Position numbers and translations under genes: made by a program
Notes under the pieces: model-generated
Databases searched by the model: none
Seen by the model: the letters and a program-made list of their open reading frames with translations, nothing else
What the model was told of the DNA's origin: nothing
Part shown: positions 10,401 to 18,827 of the stretch, in pieces
Position numbering within the stretch: position 1 is the stretch's first letter
Layout of the letters: every line of letters starts with the position of its first letter
Source of the DNA: Saccharothrix deserti
GTDB lineage: Bacteria > Actinomycetota > Actinomycetes > Mycobacteriales > Pseudonocardiaceae
Direction of reading: 5' to 3'
Length of the DNA: 64,000 bases
Assembly (NCBI RefSeq): GCF_009769385.1
Contig: NZ_VKAB01000048.1
Span: forward strand, 1-64,000

Positions 10401-13347
10401 CCCAGCCGCGGTACGGCTGCGCGAACGCGCCCTGCTCGGCGGAGGCGTGCAGGGCGCTGGGCACGGCGGTGAAGTTCGTGCCGTCGTGGGAGAGGGACGC
10501 CGACTGGCCCGTCAACCGCGCGGGCAGGCCGGTGTCGAGCGTGGCGAAGTCGAAGAACAGCTCGTCGCCCTGGGTGACCTCCGCGGTGACGCGCAGCGAA
10601 GCCGGGTCGGGTACCTGGCCGTCCACGACGTCGATCACCCGCTTGGCCAGCAGCTCGCCGCGCTTCTTGACCGTGAAGACGACCCGGGTGTCCGGGGCCT
10701 GGCCCGCGAAGTCGAAGGTCAGCGCCGGCTCGACGGTGACGGTGCCGCTCTGCGCCGCCGTGTACGACGCCTGCGGCGCGGTCAGCGTGGACACCGGGTA
10801 CATGTCCAGGTCGTACGGCGGGTGGATGACCAGCGTCGGGTTGCCGTCGCCGTCCACCACCGAGTCGACGCCCTGCGCCGCCGTGTAGTGGGCGCGCGGC
10901 ACCCAGCGCAGCGTCCCGGCGTCGACCGGCGAGTCGACCTTCAGCCGCCAGGACAGGGTGTCCTCGGCGGTGACCGGGATGTCCAGGTCGATCGACGCGG
11001 TGCCGGCGCTGCCGCGCGCCAGCGTGTGGCTGTAGACGTCGGAACCGTTGCGGGTCACCACGACCGTCACGTCGTCGGTCGTGGGACCGGACTTGGTGAC
11101 GTCACCGGACAGGTGCAGCGTGCCGGTCAGCGGCGCGACGACGACCGACGGCCGGCCGCCGAGCGTGAAGTCGCGGGACGCGAGGTAGGTGTCGTAGGCC
11201 AGGCCGTTGACGTCGGTGCTCGCCGGGACGCCGGTGTAGGTGACCTTCGGGTCCCACGCGACCGTGTCGTAGAGGCCGTCGAGCACGGACTGGACGCGGA
11301 AGAACAGCGCTTCGCCCTTGCGCACGGCGATGTCGTCGGTGCCCGTCGGCGCGAACTCGATGTAGTCGTCCGGGCCGATGCGCTGCGACCACAGCTCGGT
11401 GTCCTGGTGCTGGATGGCGACCCGGACACCGTCGGCCGAGCGGTACGCCTGCCGTTCGGGGCTCGTGTCCTGCACCAGCTTGACGCGGCCGTCCACGCGG
11501 ACCGTGCCGTCGAACGGCGCCACCCAGCGGCGGACGCCGTCCAGCAGCGGGAACGTGTCGACCTGGCGCTCGAACTCGGCGGTCTGGTCGCCGACGATCG
11601 TGCCGGACGCGGTGCCGTCGCCGACGGGGACGCCGGTGTCGCCGCTGTCGGCGCTGTAGGCGGGCCGGCCGTCGGCGTCCAGGTGGCCGAACAGGACACC
11701 GCCGTTGTTCACCAGGTCGGTGATGCCGTCGCCGTTGACATCGGTGAAGTAGCGGTCGGACGTGGTGGTCGTGGAGACGTAGTCCAGTTGTGCCGCCACG
11801 CCGAAGTAGGACTCGATGCCGACGGTGCCGGACCGCGTCTTCTCGGTGGAGATGCCCGGCAGGTTCGTCAGGGGGATCGGGGTGTCGCCGAACTTGGCCT
11901 GCCCGTCCGGTCCCGACTCGTTGGGGCGGTAGAACACGCCGCCGCCGGAGCGGAACACCTTGTCCGGCAGGTTGTCGCCGTTGACGTCGGCGAGCGCGAG
12001 CAGGCCGTCGGAGGAGCCGGAGTTGTAGCCGACCTTGACGCCCGCGGAGTTCGACTTGCTCACCGAGGTCGGGTTGTAGCCGACGTACAGGTGCCCGCCC
12101 GCGCTCGTCGACGTGGTCGCCGAGAGCGCACTGGCCTCGCCGTCGCGGACGTTCACGCCGAGGTCGTCGTCGGCGACGGCCCAGTTGCCCGCCGCGTCGA
12201 ACGCGTCGTACCCGCCGGAGGCGTCGCGGATGTCGTCGAAGTAGTCGAACGTGTGGGTGTTGAAGCGGGTGTTGTTCGCGTCGAACTGGCTGACCGAGCC
12301 GAGCAGCGTCTTCGCGAACGCGCCCTGGCGGTACTCCAGCTCGTAGGCGCGGATCAGGGTGTCGTCCACCTTCACCTCGACCCGCCGCAGCAGGTCCGCG
12401 GTGACCCGCTTGAACCCGGAGCGGGCCTCGATCTGGACGTCGCCGCGGCGCGGCTCGCCCCGGTCGCGATCGCGGGTGAAGGTGACCGAGTAGCGGCCCT
12501 CGGTGTCGCCGTGACCGGTGTAGGTGATCTTCGCGGGGTACAGGTTGGCGCCCGGCACCGATCCGCCCGCGACACCGGCGTCCTCGACGCGGACGCTGTG
12601 GTAGCGCACGAAGTTGTCGTTGGTGTCACGGGTTTCGCGCAGCGCCCAGGTGGCGATGTTGCCGGACGCGTCGGCCAGCGTGGAGGTCTGGTCGCCGCCG
12701 AAGACCGACCGCGTGCCCTCCCGGTCCACGACCTCCCACCAGTAGTTGGTGGGGTGGTCGCCGTGCCGGACGATCCTGTCGAACCGTCCCTCGACGCGGG
12801 TGTGGAACACCTTCTCGGCGGTGCGCGCCTGGAGCTCGCCGCGGTGCGCGACGGGGGTGAGCTGTTCGCCGTTGAGCAGGTAGGTCTCGGTTTCCAGACC
12901 GGCGTGGTAGCGGGGCACGCCCCAGCGGGTGTCCAGGGTGATCGCGGCCTGGGCGAGGTCCCAGCCGACACCGGTCCAGCCGTTGCCGCCGGCGGAGTTG
13001 TACTGGACGCCGAGCTGCGGCTGCATGCCCGCCCGGCCCGGCGGCACCTCCAGCGGGTACGACAGCCGGGCGTCGCCCATGTTGTTGGCGCTGGGGGCGG
13101 AGACGAGGTTGACCCCGCTGGTCGGGTCTGCGGCTTTGATGCCCTTGAGCTGGTTGGGGTTGAACGCGGCGCCCTCAGGGTGGTCCGGCGCGGTCACCGA
13201 GCCGTCGCCCGCCGAGGTCGGGTTGACCTGGCTGAACAGCTCGGGTGGCGTCAACCCGATGCCGATCAGGGCGAGGATGGCGAGGAGGGCTACTCCGGCA
13301 CGTCTCTTGGGTCTCGGTCTGCGGCGTATCCCGGCGCGAGCGAACAT
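4426..13347 (-). CDS. Secreted SpvB/YD-repeat/RHS polymorphic toxin with Hint and WHH nuclease domains
   Basis: A 2973-residue secreted toxin. The N-terminus is basic then hydrophobic (AGVALLAILALIGIGL), a signal peptide or anchor. SpvB-like region at about 85-160 (GDARLSYPLEVPPGRAGMQP). FG-GAP/VCBS calcium-type repeats (DVNGDGxxD) recur at about 460, 540, 1130, 1235, 1310 and 1390. YD repeats fill about 1650-2500, followed by the RHS core near 2600 (AAYTYAHNNPVKFTDPDG). A Hint autoprotease (about 2727-2870) opens with FTPETPVLMADG and ends in VDVLVHNC. The last about 105 residues carry TWHHHQDSGLMQL and DVHAATGHTGG, the WHH branch of the HNH/Endo VII nucleases. The Hint is expected to release the tip. 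GGGGG precedes ATG 13347. Confidence 0.93.
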   Translation of the reverse strand: MFARAGIRRRPRPKRRAGVALLAILALIGIGLTPPELFSQVNPTSAGDGSVTAPDHPEGAAFNPNQLKGIKAADPTSGVNLVSAPSANNMGDARLSYPLEVPPGRAGMQPQLGVQYNSAGGNGWTGVGWDLAQAAITLDTRWGVPRYHAGLETETYLLNGEQLTPVAHRGELQARTAEKVFHTRVEGRFDRIVRHGDHPTNYWWEVVDREGTRSVFGGDQTSTLADASGNIATWALRETRDTNDNFVRYHSVRVEDAGVAGGSVPGANLYPAKITYTGHGDTEGRYSVTFTRDRDRGEPRRGDVQIEARSGFKRVTADLLRRVEVKVDDTLIRAYELEYRQGAFAKTLLGSVSQFDANNTRFNTHTFDYFDDIRDASGGYDAFDAAGNWAVADDDLGVNVRDGEASALSATTSTSAGGHLYVGYNPTSVSKSNSAGVKVGYNSGSSDGLLALADVNGDNLPDKVFRSGGGVFYRPNESGPDGQAKFGDTPIPLTNLPGISTEKTRSGTVGIESYFGVAAQLDYVSTTTTSDRYFTDVNGDGITDLVNNGGVLFGHLDADGRPAYSADSGDTGVPVGDGTASGTIVGDQTAEFERQVDTFPLLDGVRRWVAPFDGTVRVDGRVKLVQDTSPERQAYRSADGVRVAIQHQDTELWSQRIGPDDYIEFAPTGTDDIAVRKGEALFFRVQSVLDGLYDTVAWDPKVTYTGVPASTDVNGLAYDTYLASRDFTLGGRPSVVVAPLTGTLHLSGDVTKSGPTTDDVTVVVTRNGSDVYSHTLARGSAGTASIDLDIPVTAEDTLSWRLKVDSPVDAGTLRWVPRAHYTAAQGVDSVVDGDGNPTLVIHPPYDLDMYPVSTLTAPQASYTAAQSGTVTVEPALTFDFAGQAPDTRVVFTVKKRGELLAKRVIDVVDGQVPDPASLRVTAEVTQGDELFFDFATLDTGLPARLTGQSASLSHDGTNFTAVPSALHASAEQGAFAQPYRGWGAVGYQGNRDRATKPISRGDLVLDESYRDELPDGPTEDDVPGFTENPQVKQPRVVVFAPLPAQDRWAGADDNTWVSRDAAASSRLGLDTIDVVTDGDVAGAAAVSRRGRTQQISTTFGASIPGVPIGGGASVAKGRTTGQLDFLDLNGDRFPDVVGSAGVQYSDMTGGLGDTRGSVGDAVRESDSLAYGVNANAGSPARTSGNGRGEAAPSGNRNANSAKSGPEMPALGVGGNIGGGESDTGHDLIDINGDGLPDKVFDNGDAALNLGYSFAAREPWPGGPVNDGKTTSAGVNLGFNTNYYGFAGGVSAAVGSSVTSATLLDVNGDGLADRVFANGDNPVGVAVNTGNGFGAPTPFRGSAGDIGKDENATLGGGVYFTFGFCFFFGCLVFNPGGDVSTGIGRAEVALRDVNGDGYADHVRSTRDDELVVAANKTGRTNLLRTVSRPLGARIDLDYTRSGNTQDQPDSKWVLSRSSVHDGHPGDGQDVQLSTFRYEAGRYDRLEREFLGYGKVVAEQRDAGAGDVLLRALTSEYRTDSYYLRGLVTRSATADPSGGLFQETVNTYQLRDVATGGTANPKATTARVFPLLARVDKHYHEGQANPGKSTYTEMSYDEHGNLVRSFDAADTGPGDDVEAEFGYTSSIQACRDRNIVGVANLVREYGTSPRTLMRHRESTMDCTTGDVLSVREILPDGSAAVSDLTYHDNGNLRTITEPVNKNGQRYKQEYGYDTVVGVHVESIRDSFGYESSATHDLRFGLPDLTIDENHQSLRMSYDSVGRVDEVVGPYEIGSGRATIDFEYHPEAVVPYAVTRHLDRTATGVRDDTIDTIQFADGLARPVQSKQDGAVADIAGRTPVDVMVVSGRVTFDPLGRVVEQYYPVTEPKDAGNTAFNAAYDAVTPTRLNYDVVDRSVKSVLPDGTSNELAYGFGVDRSGATRFRTIATDANGKQRRTYTDVRVLTTAVQEFNAGTAIWTSYGYDPMGQLTSVVDDKGNTTRAEYDNFGRRTVVDSPDSGRTETRYDLAGNKTAKVTAKLRAAGKAVEYDYEYNRLAGIRYPVFSGNNVTYTYGGPGAPDNGADRVVAVRDAAGTVTRKYGALGEKTSETRTVTALTTPARTYTTGYRYDSFNRVLDMTYPDGEVLTYEYDSGGQVTRATGRKAGFDYPYLARLDYDKFGQRLLQETGTGVRTTFAYDPADRQLSNLKSRLADGHQFQDISYEYDNVGNVLSLTNTVPLPHGKPIGGPSRQTYEYDDLYRLTTATGEYKNKDNKLDRYSMALGYDSIHNLTAKSQRHEILVLSGSTPTQSQPAPSTPADEPVTDPATGEALPPLGAIEPVDEQVSQTEPVPSTQPAYEPVAYSVQSATTAQEQKKTTYDYDYAYNSGKPHAPSAVGPVNESYDTNGNLVDSVNTLPPAPGKRRQLVWDEENRLACNQDHSRNKTVAQHPDACTSPQQPATVRYVYDDEGNRVVKNAGPQHIYPNRAFSERNGTSFKHVFVGDTRIATKTVKTDSTYENHHFYFHADHLGSSGYVTDEHGNLTEHTEYFAFGEPWVQEHPAQPTPVPFLYGSKELDEETGFYYYGARYYNPRTQLWQSPDPIIESYLDGAPAGGVHRPVNLAAYTYAHNNPVKFTDPDGRYVESAWDAISLGIGVASFVQNVREGNGWGAALDAVGIVADGAALVLPVVPGGAGALIKAGRAAEKGVEVVRAADRARDAERAVEGARTTARAADKGGDAAKAAGNTSVPCAVPNSFTPETPVLMADGTRKPISEVQVGDLVLATDPETGVVEARPVTDLIVGDGSKDLVEITVDTGSGKGTVIATDGHPFWAADLGSWVDAKDIRVGTLLRTGSGTYVQVVAVRAWTQQQRVHNLTVDGLHTYHVAAGAVDVLVHNCGGPVIRNKHLAGKTHQSGVPFDKNGFPDFSKWRHPKVPDVRIKLTGNRKVDERLANEAAGLKNTPSDYTWHHHQDSGLMQLIRRDVHAATGHTGGHALKLHE

Positions 13348-13479
13348 GCGGCGTCCCCCTCATCAGGCGGCGATCTTTTCCCTAGCCTGTTCGGGCAACG
13401 GCATCCCCGTCGTTACGTGGGCACTCGTCTGTCACTCACCTGGCCTAGCGACATGTCGTGGAACTCGCGCGAATGTCAC

Positions 13480-13703
13480 GCCACCTGAAGTCAGTGCTGG
13501 ACCGATACGCGGCCCACTACAACCACCGCCGCCCACACCGAGCCCACCAGCTCCTGCCACCACGACCGGATCACCCGATCCCACACCCGGGCCACATCTC
13601 GGCACGACGCAGACCCGTCCTCGGCGGCCTGATCAACGAGTACGAACCCGCAGCGGCTCAACGCAGGTCAGAGCTACAGCGCCGACTTCTGGCGCCCCAC
13701 AGC
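13480..13703 (+). pseudogene. Integrase-core IS transposase, C-terminal remnant (IS-A family)
   Basis: The frame reads LKSVLDRYAAHYNHRRPHRAHQL and ends RRPVLGGLINEYEPAAA, the tail of an rve/DDE integrase-type transposase. The same tail is seen at 46.0-46.2 kb. The right end, GCCGACTTCTGGCGCCCCACA, is a degenerate copy of the IS-A terminal repeat and abuts the truncated uvrA. The N-terminal two thirds and left end are missing. Confidence 0.75.
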
Positions 13704-13713
13704 CGGCGCAGAG

Positions 13714-14818
13714 GTCCAGTTCTCGGAGAAGATGGCCTGCCCACACGGCCACGACCTCGACCTGGCGGAGCTGGAGCCCCGCCAGTTCTCGTTCAACGCA
13801 CCGTGGGGTGCGTGTCCCGAGTGCACCGGTCTCGGCACCCGGATGGAGGTCGACCCGGACCTGGTCGTCCCGGACGAGGAGAAGCCCTTGGCTGAGGGCG
13901 CCATCGCGCCGTGGACCTCGACCAGTGGCGCCGAGTACTACACGCGGCTGCTCGAGGCGGTCGCCGAGAAAGCCGGCTTCAGCACCGACACCCCGTGGCG
14001 GCGCCTACCCCGCAGCCGCGAGGAACGCGGTGCTGCACGGGATTCCCGAGCAGGTTCACATCACGCACCGCAGCCGGTGGGGCCGCGAGCGTTCCTACTA
14101 CACCGCGTTCGAAGGCGTGATCCCGCACGTCGAACGCCGCTTCGCCGAAGCGGACGGGGCCGAGAACCGGTTCGCCGGCTACCTGCGCGAGGTGCCCTGC
14201 TCGGCCTGCGGAGGAGCCCGGCTGCGGCCGAGCGTCCTCGCCGTCACCGTCGGCGGGCGGAACGTCGCCGAGCTGACCGCGCTGCCGATCGACGAAACCC
14301 TCGCGTTCCTGGAGAGCCTGGAGCCGGCGGGCTGGGAACGCCGGGTCGCCGAAGGCGTGCTCGCCGAGATCGGCGAGCGGCTGCGGTTCCTGCTCGACGT
14401 CGGCCTGGACTACCTGTCGCTGAACCGCCCGGCCGCGAGCCTGTCCGGCGGGGAGGCACAGCGGATCCGGCTGGCCACCCAGATCGGCTCAGGGCTCGTC
14501 GGCGTCCTCTACGTCCTGGACGAGCCGACCACCGGCCTGCACGTCGACGACGTCGCCAAGCTCGTGGTCGTGCTCAACCGGCTCGCCGACGCCGGCAACA
14601 CCGTCGTCGTGATCGAACACAACCTCGACGTGATCAAGACCGCCGACTGGCTGATCGACCTCGGCCCGGAAGGCGGCCGACACGGCGGCACCGTCATCGC
14701 CCAAGGCACTCCGGAACACGTCGCGGCATGCCAGGACTCCCACACCGGACGGTTCCTGCGCCCGCTGCTTGCTCCGGCTCGACAAGGGGAGGAAGGGAGG
14801 ACAGGTGTCGGCACGTGA
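13714..14818 (+). pseudogene. uvrA: uvrA remnant: headless, frameshifted, ABC-I fused to ABC-II
   Basis: This matches excinuclease subunit A, the damage-recognition ATPase of nucleotide excision repair. It begins inside the protein (VQFSEKMACPHGHD), lacks about 240 N-terminal residues including the first Walker A, and carries the zinc-finger cysteines CPECTG and CSACGG. A frameshift near 14010-14030 separates TPWRRLP from ARNAVLHG. After the first ABC signature (LSGGEAQRIRLATQIGSG) and VLYVLDEP the text continues with TTGLHVDDVAKL and VIEHNLDVIKTADWLIDLGPEGG, which belong to the second ABC domain. About 330 residues are therefore missing, consistent with recombination at the repeated DEP-GLH motif. 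It cannot be functional. Confidence 0.85.
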
Positions 14819-14928
14819 GCCGTAGACCACGGGCCGCCGGCTTGCGAGTGACCCTCGGATTCGCGGGTTCCATTCCACTGATGGATGACATCTTCATGAA
14901 CACAGGGATCTACCAGAATGGAGCAGGA

Positions 14929-15036
14929 ATGAGCGCCAACGAGATCGACTACACGGAATTCAACAAGGACATCATCACGGAATTCCGGGCCAACAAAGGC
15001 GTCGTGAGTGGCGTGTTCACGGGTACAACAGCATGA
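14929..15036 (+). pseudogene. N-terminal stub of a deazaflavin-dependent nitroreductase-like protein
   Basis: ATG 14929 with GGAGCAGGA upstream opens MSANEIDYTEFNKDIITEFR and continues ANKGVVSGVFTG before a stop at 15036. This is the typical opening of the Ddn/F420-dependent nitroreductase family ('FNRxVIxEFRANGGKVGGxFxG'). The remaining about 100 residues, with the cofactor site, are absent. Confidence 0.6.
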
Positions 15037-15194
15037 CCAGCCGAGAGATCCCGGTTTTCCTGATCGAACGCAAATCCGTGTGACCATCCCAGAAAGGCCA
15101 CAGGAGGCGCGCGGCCGGCACGTGCGGTGCGACACCCGACGGCGGCGTGCCGAAACCGCACAGAAAAATAGAGCGTCCCGCAGAGGCCGGGAGT

Positions 15195-15815
15195 CTACGC
15201 CGCGTGGCGTTTCGTGAGCCCGGCGCGCAGGCGGGTGATGTCCTGGACCGGCGGCAGTCCGTAGAAGGCCCGGTATTCGCGGCTGAACTGGGTCGCGCTG
15301 GTGTATCCCACGGTGTGGGCGACCTGGGCGGCGGTGGCGTCGCCGGCCAGCAGTTGGCGCCTGGCCGATAGCAGCCGCAGATGTTTCTGATAGCGCAGCG
15401 GGCTCATACCGGTCGCAGCCTTGAGATGGCGGTGCAGGGTCGCCGGGCTCATACCGGCCTCGGCGGCGATCCGGTCGATGCTCACCGGTTCGGCAAAGCG
15501 GTCGCCGAGCCAGGTGATGACGGCGCGGATCCGGGTGCCCGCGGCTGCCGCGGCCTGGCGCAGCGCCGGACCGAGCGGGCCGGTCAGCAGCCGGTAGATG
15601 ATCTCGCTTTCGACGCGCGGCGCCAGGGCCGGGATGTCGTCGGGGGCGTCCAGCAGGCGCACCAGGCGGGTCACGGCGTCGATCAATTCAGCGGGCATAC
15701 CGGCCGTGGCCCGCCAGGCGGGCTCGGCAGCCGGGGGCGGCGCGGCGGGGCCGAGTTCCAGCAGCAGTTCGGTGAGGATCTGCTTGTCCAGGGCCAGGAC
15801 CGCCGAGCGGTAGGG
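15195..15815 (-). pseudogene. AraC-family regulator, N-terminus deleted
   Basis: About 205 residues of an AraC regulator. The tail of the AraC N-terminal domain (YRSAVLALDKQILTELLLEL) is followed by a complete C-terminal double helix-turn-helix: GMSPATLHRHLKAATGMSPL, then TAAQVAHTVGYTSATQFSRE and the usual YRAFYGLPP. Roughly 75 N-terminal residues are missing. The break at about 15815 is the same point at which the divergent aldo/keto reductase loses its start, so one deletion removed both 5' ends and their promoter. The frame runs on to 15881 on foreign sequence, so translation of a fusion is possible but unlikely. Confidence 0.8.
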
Positions 15816-15817
15816 CA

Positions 15818-16620
15818 CCTGCGAGCAACTGCTCGGGCGGGCGGTCAAGGACTTCCGCGACGAGGTGGTCCTGGCCACCAAGTCCGGCTACGACCTGACC
15901 GACATGAGCCGCTTCGGCCGCGCCTTCGACAGCCGACCTGAGCACATCCGCGCGGTCGTGGAGGCAAGCCTGCGACACCTGGGCACCGACCACATCGATG
16001 TCCTATACCAACACCGCGTCGACCCGGACGTGCCGATCGAGGGCGTCGCCGGCACCGTCGGCGAGCTCGTGGCCGAAGGCAAGGTGCGCTTCTTCGGCCT
16101 GTCCGAAGCCGGCCCGGACGCCATCCGCCGCGCCCACGCCGTCCACCCGGTCTCGGTCCTGCAGACCGAGTACTCGCTGTTCGAACGCTCCGTCGAGGCC
16201 GAGGTGCTGCCGACAGTCCGCGAACTGGGCATCGGCTTCGTCGCCTGCTCCCCGCTCGGCCGCGGCTTCCTGACCGGGACAGCCACGCCTGCCGCCGACT
16301 GCCCGCCGAACGACCTGCGCGCCCACGACGCGCGCTGGCAGCCCGGCAACTACGAGACCAACCAGGCACTCGTCCGTGACCTGGGTGCGATCGCCGAGTG
16401 GAAGGGCTGCACAGTGGCGCAGGTGGCGCTCGGCTGGCTGCTGGCCCAAGGCCGGGACATCGTGCCGATCCCCGGCACCCGCAGCGCACAGCGCGTGGCC
16501 GAGAACGTCGCCGCCGCGCACCTCACCTTCACCCCCGAAGGGCTGGATCTGATCGGCTCGCTCCTGCCGAACGGCGCGGTCGGCGACCGCTACCCCGCGC
16601 CGATGATGCCCGCCTGGTGA
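15818..16620 (+). pseudogene. Aldo/keto reductase, N-terminus deleted
   Basis: About 266 residues of an NADPH-dependent aldo/keto reductase (AKR13/YakC-like). It starts inside the barrel (EQLLGRAVKDFRDEVVLATK) and shows the family marks SLRHLGTDHIDVLYQHRVDP, GLSEAGPDAIRRAHAVHP, LQTEYSLFER, CSPLGRGFLTG and the cofactor loop IPGTRSAQRVAENV. The first about 65 residues, with the catalytic Asp and Tyr, are missing, so it should be inactive. The stop at 16620 is followed directly by the internal sequence of a glycoside hydrolase, a second junction. Confidence 0.85.
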
Positions 16621-16621
16621 C

Positions 16622-18661
16622 ACCGGCCCCAACACGAGCCTCCTCTACGACCAGGTCAAGGGGTTCCTGACCTACTGCAAGGCCAACGGCTGCCTGCCGG
16701 ACGTGATGACCTGGCATGAACTGTCGTCACCGGACAAGGTGCGCACCAGCGTCGCGAAGTACCGCTCCTGGGAACGCGAACTGGGCATCGGTCCGCTGCC
16801 GATCAACATCAACGAGTACGCCTTCCGCTACCACCTCTCGGTGCCCGGCCAGATGATCCAGTGGGTCTCCGCCATCGAGGAGTCCAAAGTGGATGCGGAC
16901 CTGGCGTACTGGAACATCGACGGGAACCTCGACGACTCCGTCGCCGAGGCGAACAAGGGCAACGGCCAGTGGTGGCTGTTCAACGCCTACGGCCAGATGA
17001 GCGGGAACACGGTCCGCGTGACCCCGCCGTCACCCGGTCTGCAGTACACGTTGCAGGGCGTCGCGACGCTGGACCGCGACAAGCGGCAGGCGCGCACCAT
17101 CTTCGGCGGCGCCGGCGGCGCGGCCGACGTGCGCTTCACCAACGTCGACCAGGCCCTGTTCGGCAGCACCGTGCACGTCACGGTCCAGGAGATCCCGTGG
17201 ACCGGCCAGTTGGGCGACTCGGGTGAGCCCTTGCGCGAGCTGGAGACCGTGATGGCGGTCGGGAGCGACGGCAGCCTCGTCCTGCCGTTCACGGATCTGA
17301 ACGAGATGTCCGCGTACCAGGTGATCGTCAACCCAGGCGGCAGCGGCACGAGCGCGGGCGCGTCGACGGTGTGGCGCAAGACCTACGAGGCCGAGGACGC
17401 CGCGCACACCGGGACCGGCTGGAGCCGCAACGGCCCGGAGGGGCGTCCCGAGAACGTCGGCAAGTTCGCCACCTCGAACCTCTACAACGTGGGCGGTCTG
17501 CGGACGGGTTCCGACGTGGTGCTGACCTTCACCGTGGACGTGCCGAAGACCGGCGCCTACGACCTGAGCGTGTTCTCCAACACCTACAACAAGTACGCCG
17601 GTGTCGTGCCCCAAGGACCGACCAACGTGTTCCTCCGCGTCGACGGTCAGCAGCCGCAGGAGCTGCGCCTGCCCACGTCGTACGCGTGGGTCGTGTGGGA
17701 GCACACCGACACGCGGGTGCAGCTGACGGCGGGCACGCACACGATCACGCTGGCGGCCCGTGACCCACAGCTCGGTGTGACGCGGGGCGACGCGATCATC
17801 GACAAGATCGACCTCACGCTGGTCGACGCGGGCACCGACGGCCGGTCCTCCTACGAGGCCGAGTACGCCGATCTGGCGAAGGTCGCGCCCCGCTACGACG
17901 TCTCGGGCTCGTCCGGTCCGGGCGTGACCACGATTCCGACCTCGGGCTCGGCGAGGTTCTGGGTCCACGCCGACCGTGACGGTTACGCATCGGTGTCCTT
18001 CGACCACTTCGGCGGCGGCCAGGCCGCCGTGAAGCTCAACGGACGCGCGGTGAACGGCCTCACCGTGGGTGCGACCGGCGGCACCGACACGGCCCAGCTG
18101 TTCCTCTCGGCCGGGATCAACCAGCTGACCGTGACCGGCACGTCCGGGAACCTGCTGCTCGACCGGGTCCGCACCACGCCGTCGTCCGCCACCGCACCCG
18201 TCAAGATCGAGGCCGAAAAGGGCGCGGTCACGGGCGCGGCGAAGTTCACCGCCGAGTACTCGTTCGCCTCCGGCCAGGTCGCGGCGAACGTGGGTGACGG
18301 CCCGGCGAACGCCTTGACGCTCACCGTGCCCGCCGCGCGAGCCGGCCAACACGTGCTGGTGGTCCGGTACTCCAACGCGCAGGAATCCATCCCGACCCAC
18401 TACAACCCCGACCCGGTGACCCGGCACGCGGACATCTCGGTCAACGGGACCGTGCGCCGCGTCGAATTCCCGAACACGTTCCACGCCAACCAGTTCCGCG
18501 ACCTCGCGGTGCCGGTCGACCTCCGGGCGGGCGCGAACACGATCGTGTTCACCTCGCAAGAGCTGCCGAACTGGGACGGGAAGACCTTCAACGAGTACGG
18601 CCAGCGCTCCAAGTACGCACCCGACATCGATTACGTGACCGTCGCACCGGCCATCGGCTGA
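16622..18661 (+). pseudogene. Secreted glycoside hydrolase with carbohydrate-binding modules, 5' end missing
   Basis: The open frame has no credible start or signal peptide and begins at the preceding gene's stop. The first about 110 residues (MTWHELSSPDKVRTSVAKY, LPININEYAF, SVPGQMIQWVSAIEESKVDAD) look like the end of a clan GH-A (GH39-like) barrel, with NINEY the probable nucleophile region. Then come a beta domain and CBM6/CBM35-type modules at about 260-400 (TYEAEDAAHTGTGW) and 410-660 (YEAEYADLAKVAP; IEAEKGAVTG). The catalytic N-terminal half is gone. It ends in a strong terminator. The family assignment is tentative. Confidence 0.7.
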
Positions 18662-18670
18662 GTGCCCCGC

Positions 18671-18703
18671 GGTGTGGGTCGAGCGCGGTGCTCGACCCAC
18701 ACC
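18671..18703. terminator. 14-bp perfect hairpin terminator
   Basis: GGTGTGGGTCGAGC (18671-18684) and its exact complement (18690-18703) flank a 5-base loop, ten bases after the glycoside-hydrolase stop. It also lies downstream of the convergent ABC permease and could serve both directions. Confidence 0.8.
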
Positions 18704-18827
18704 GGACGGCCATGCCGGACACCACGAGAACGGAGACCAGGACGAGCGCGCAGGCCGGGCGACGCCTGCGTGGCGGTACTGTCGATCCCCTCAAATCGTG
18801 GAGACGGACCGCCACTCGCCGGTTGGC

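Noticed and set aside
4432..13488. Very long open frames (about 1300 and 1700 codons) on the plus strand opposite the toxin gene
   Set aside because: They are Val/Arg/Gly-rich mirror frames produced by the GC-rich third positions of the toxin gene. They have no domains or ribosome sites.
15818..16620. Intact aldo/keto reductase starting at an internal codon
   Set aside because: The catalytic Asp/Tyr region of the barrel would be absent, and the join with the AraC stub explains the loss better.
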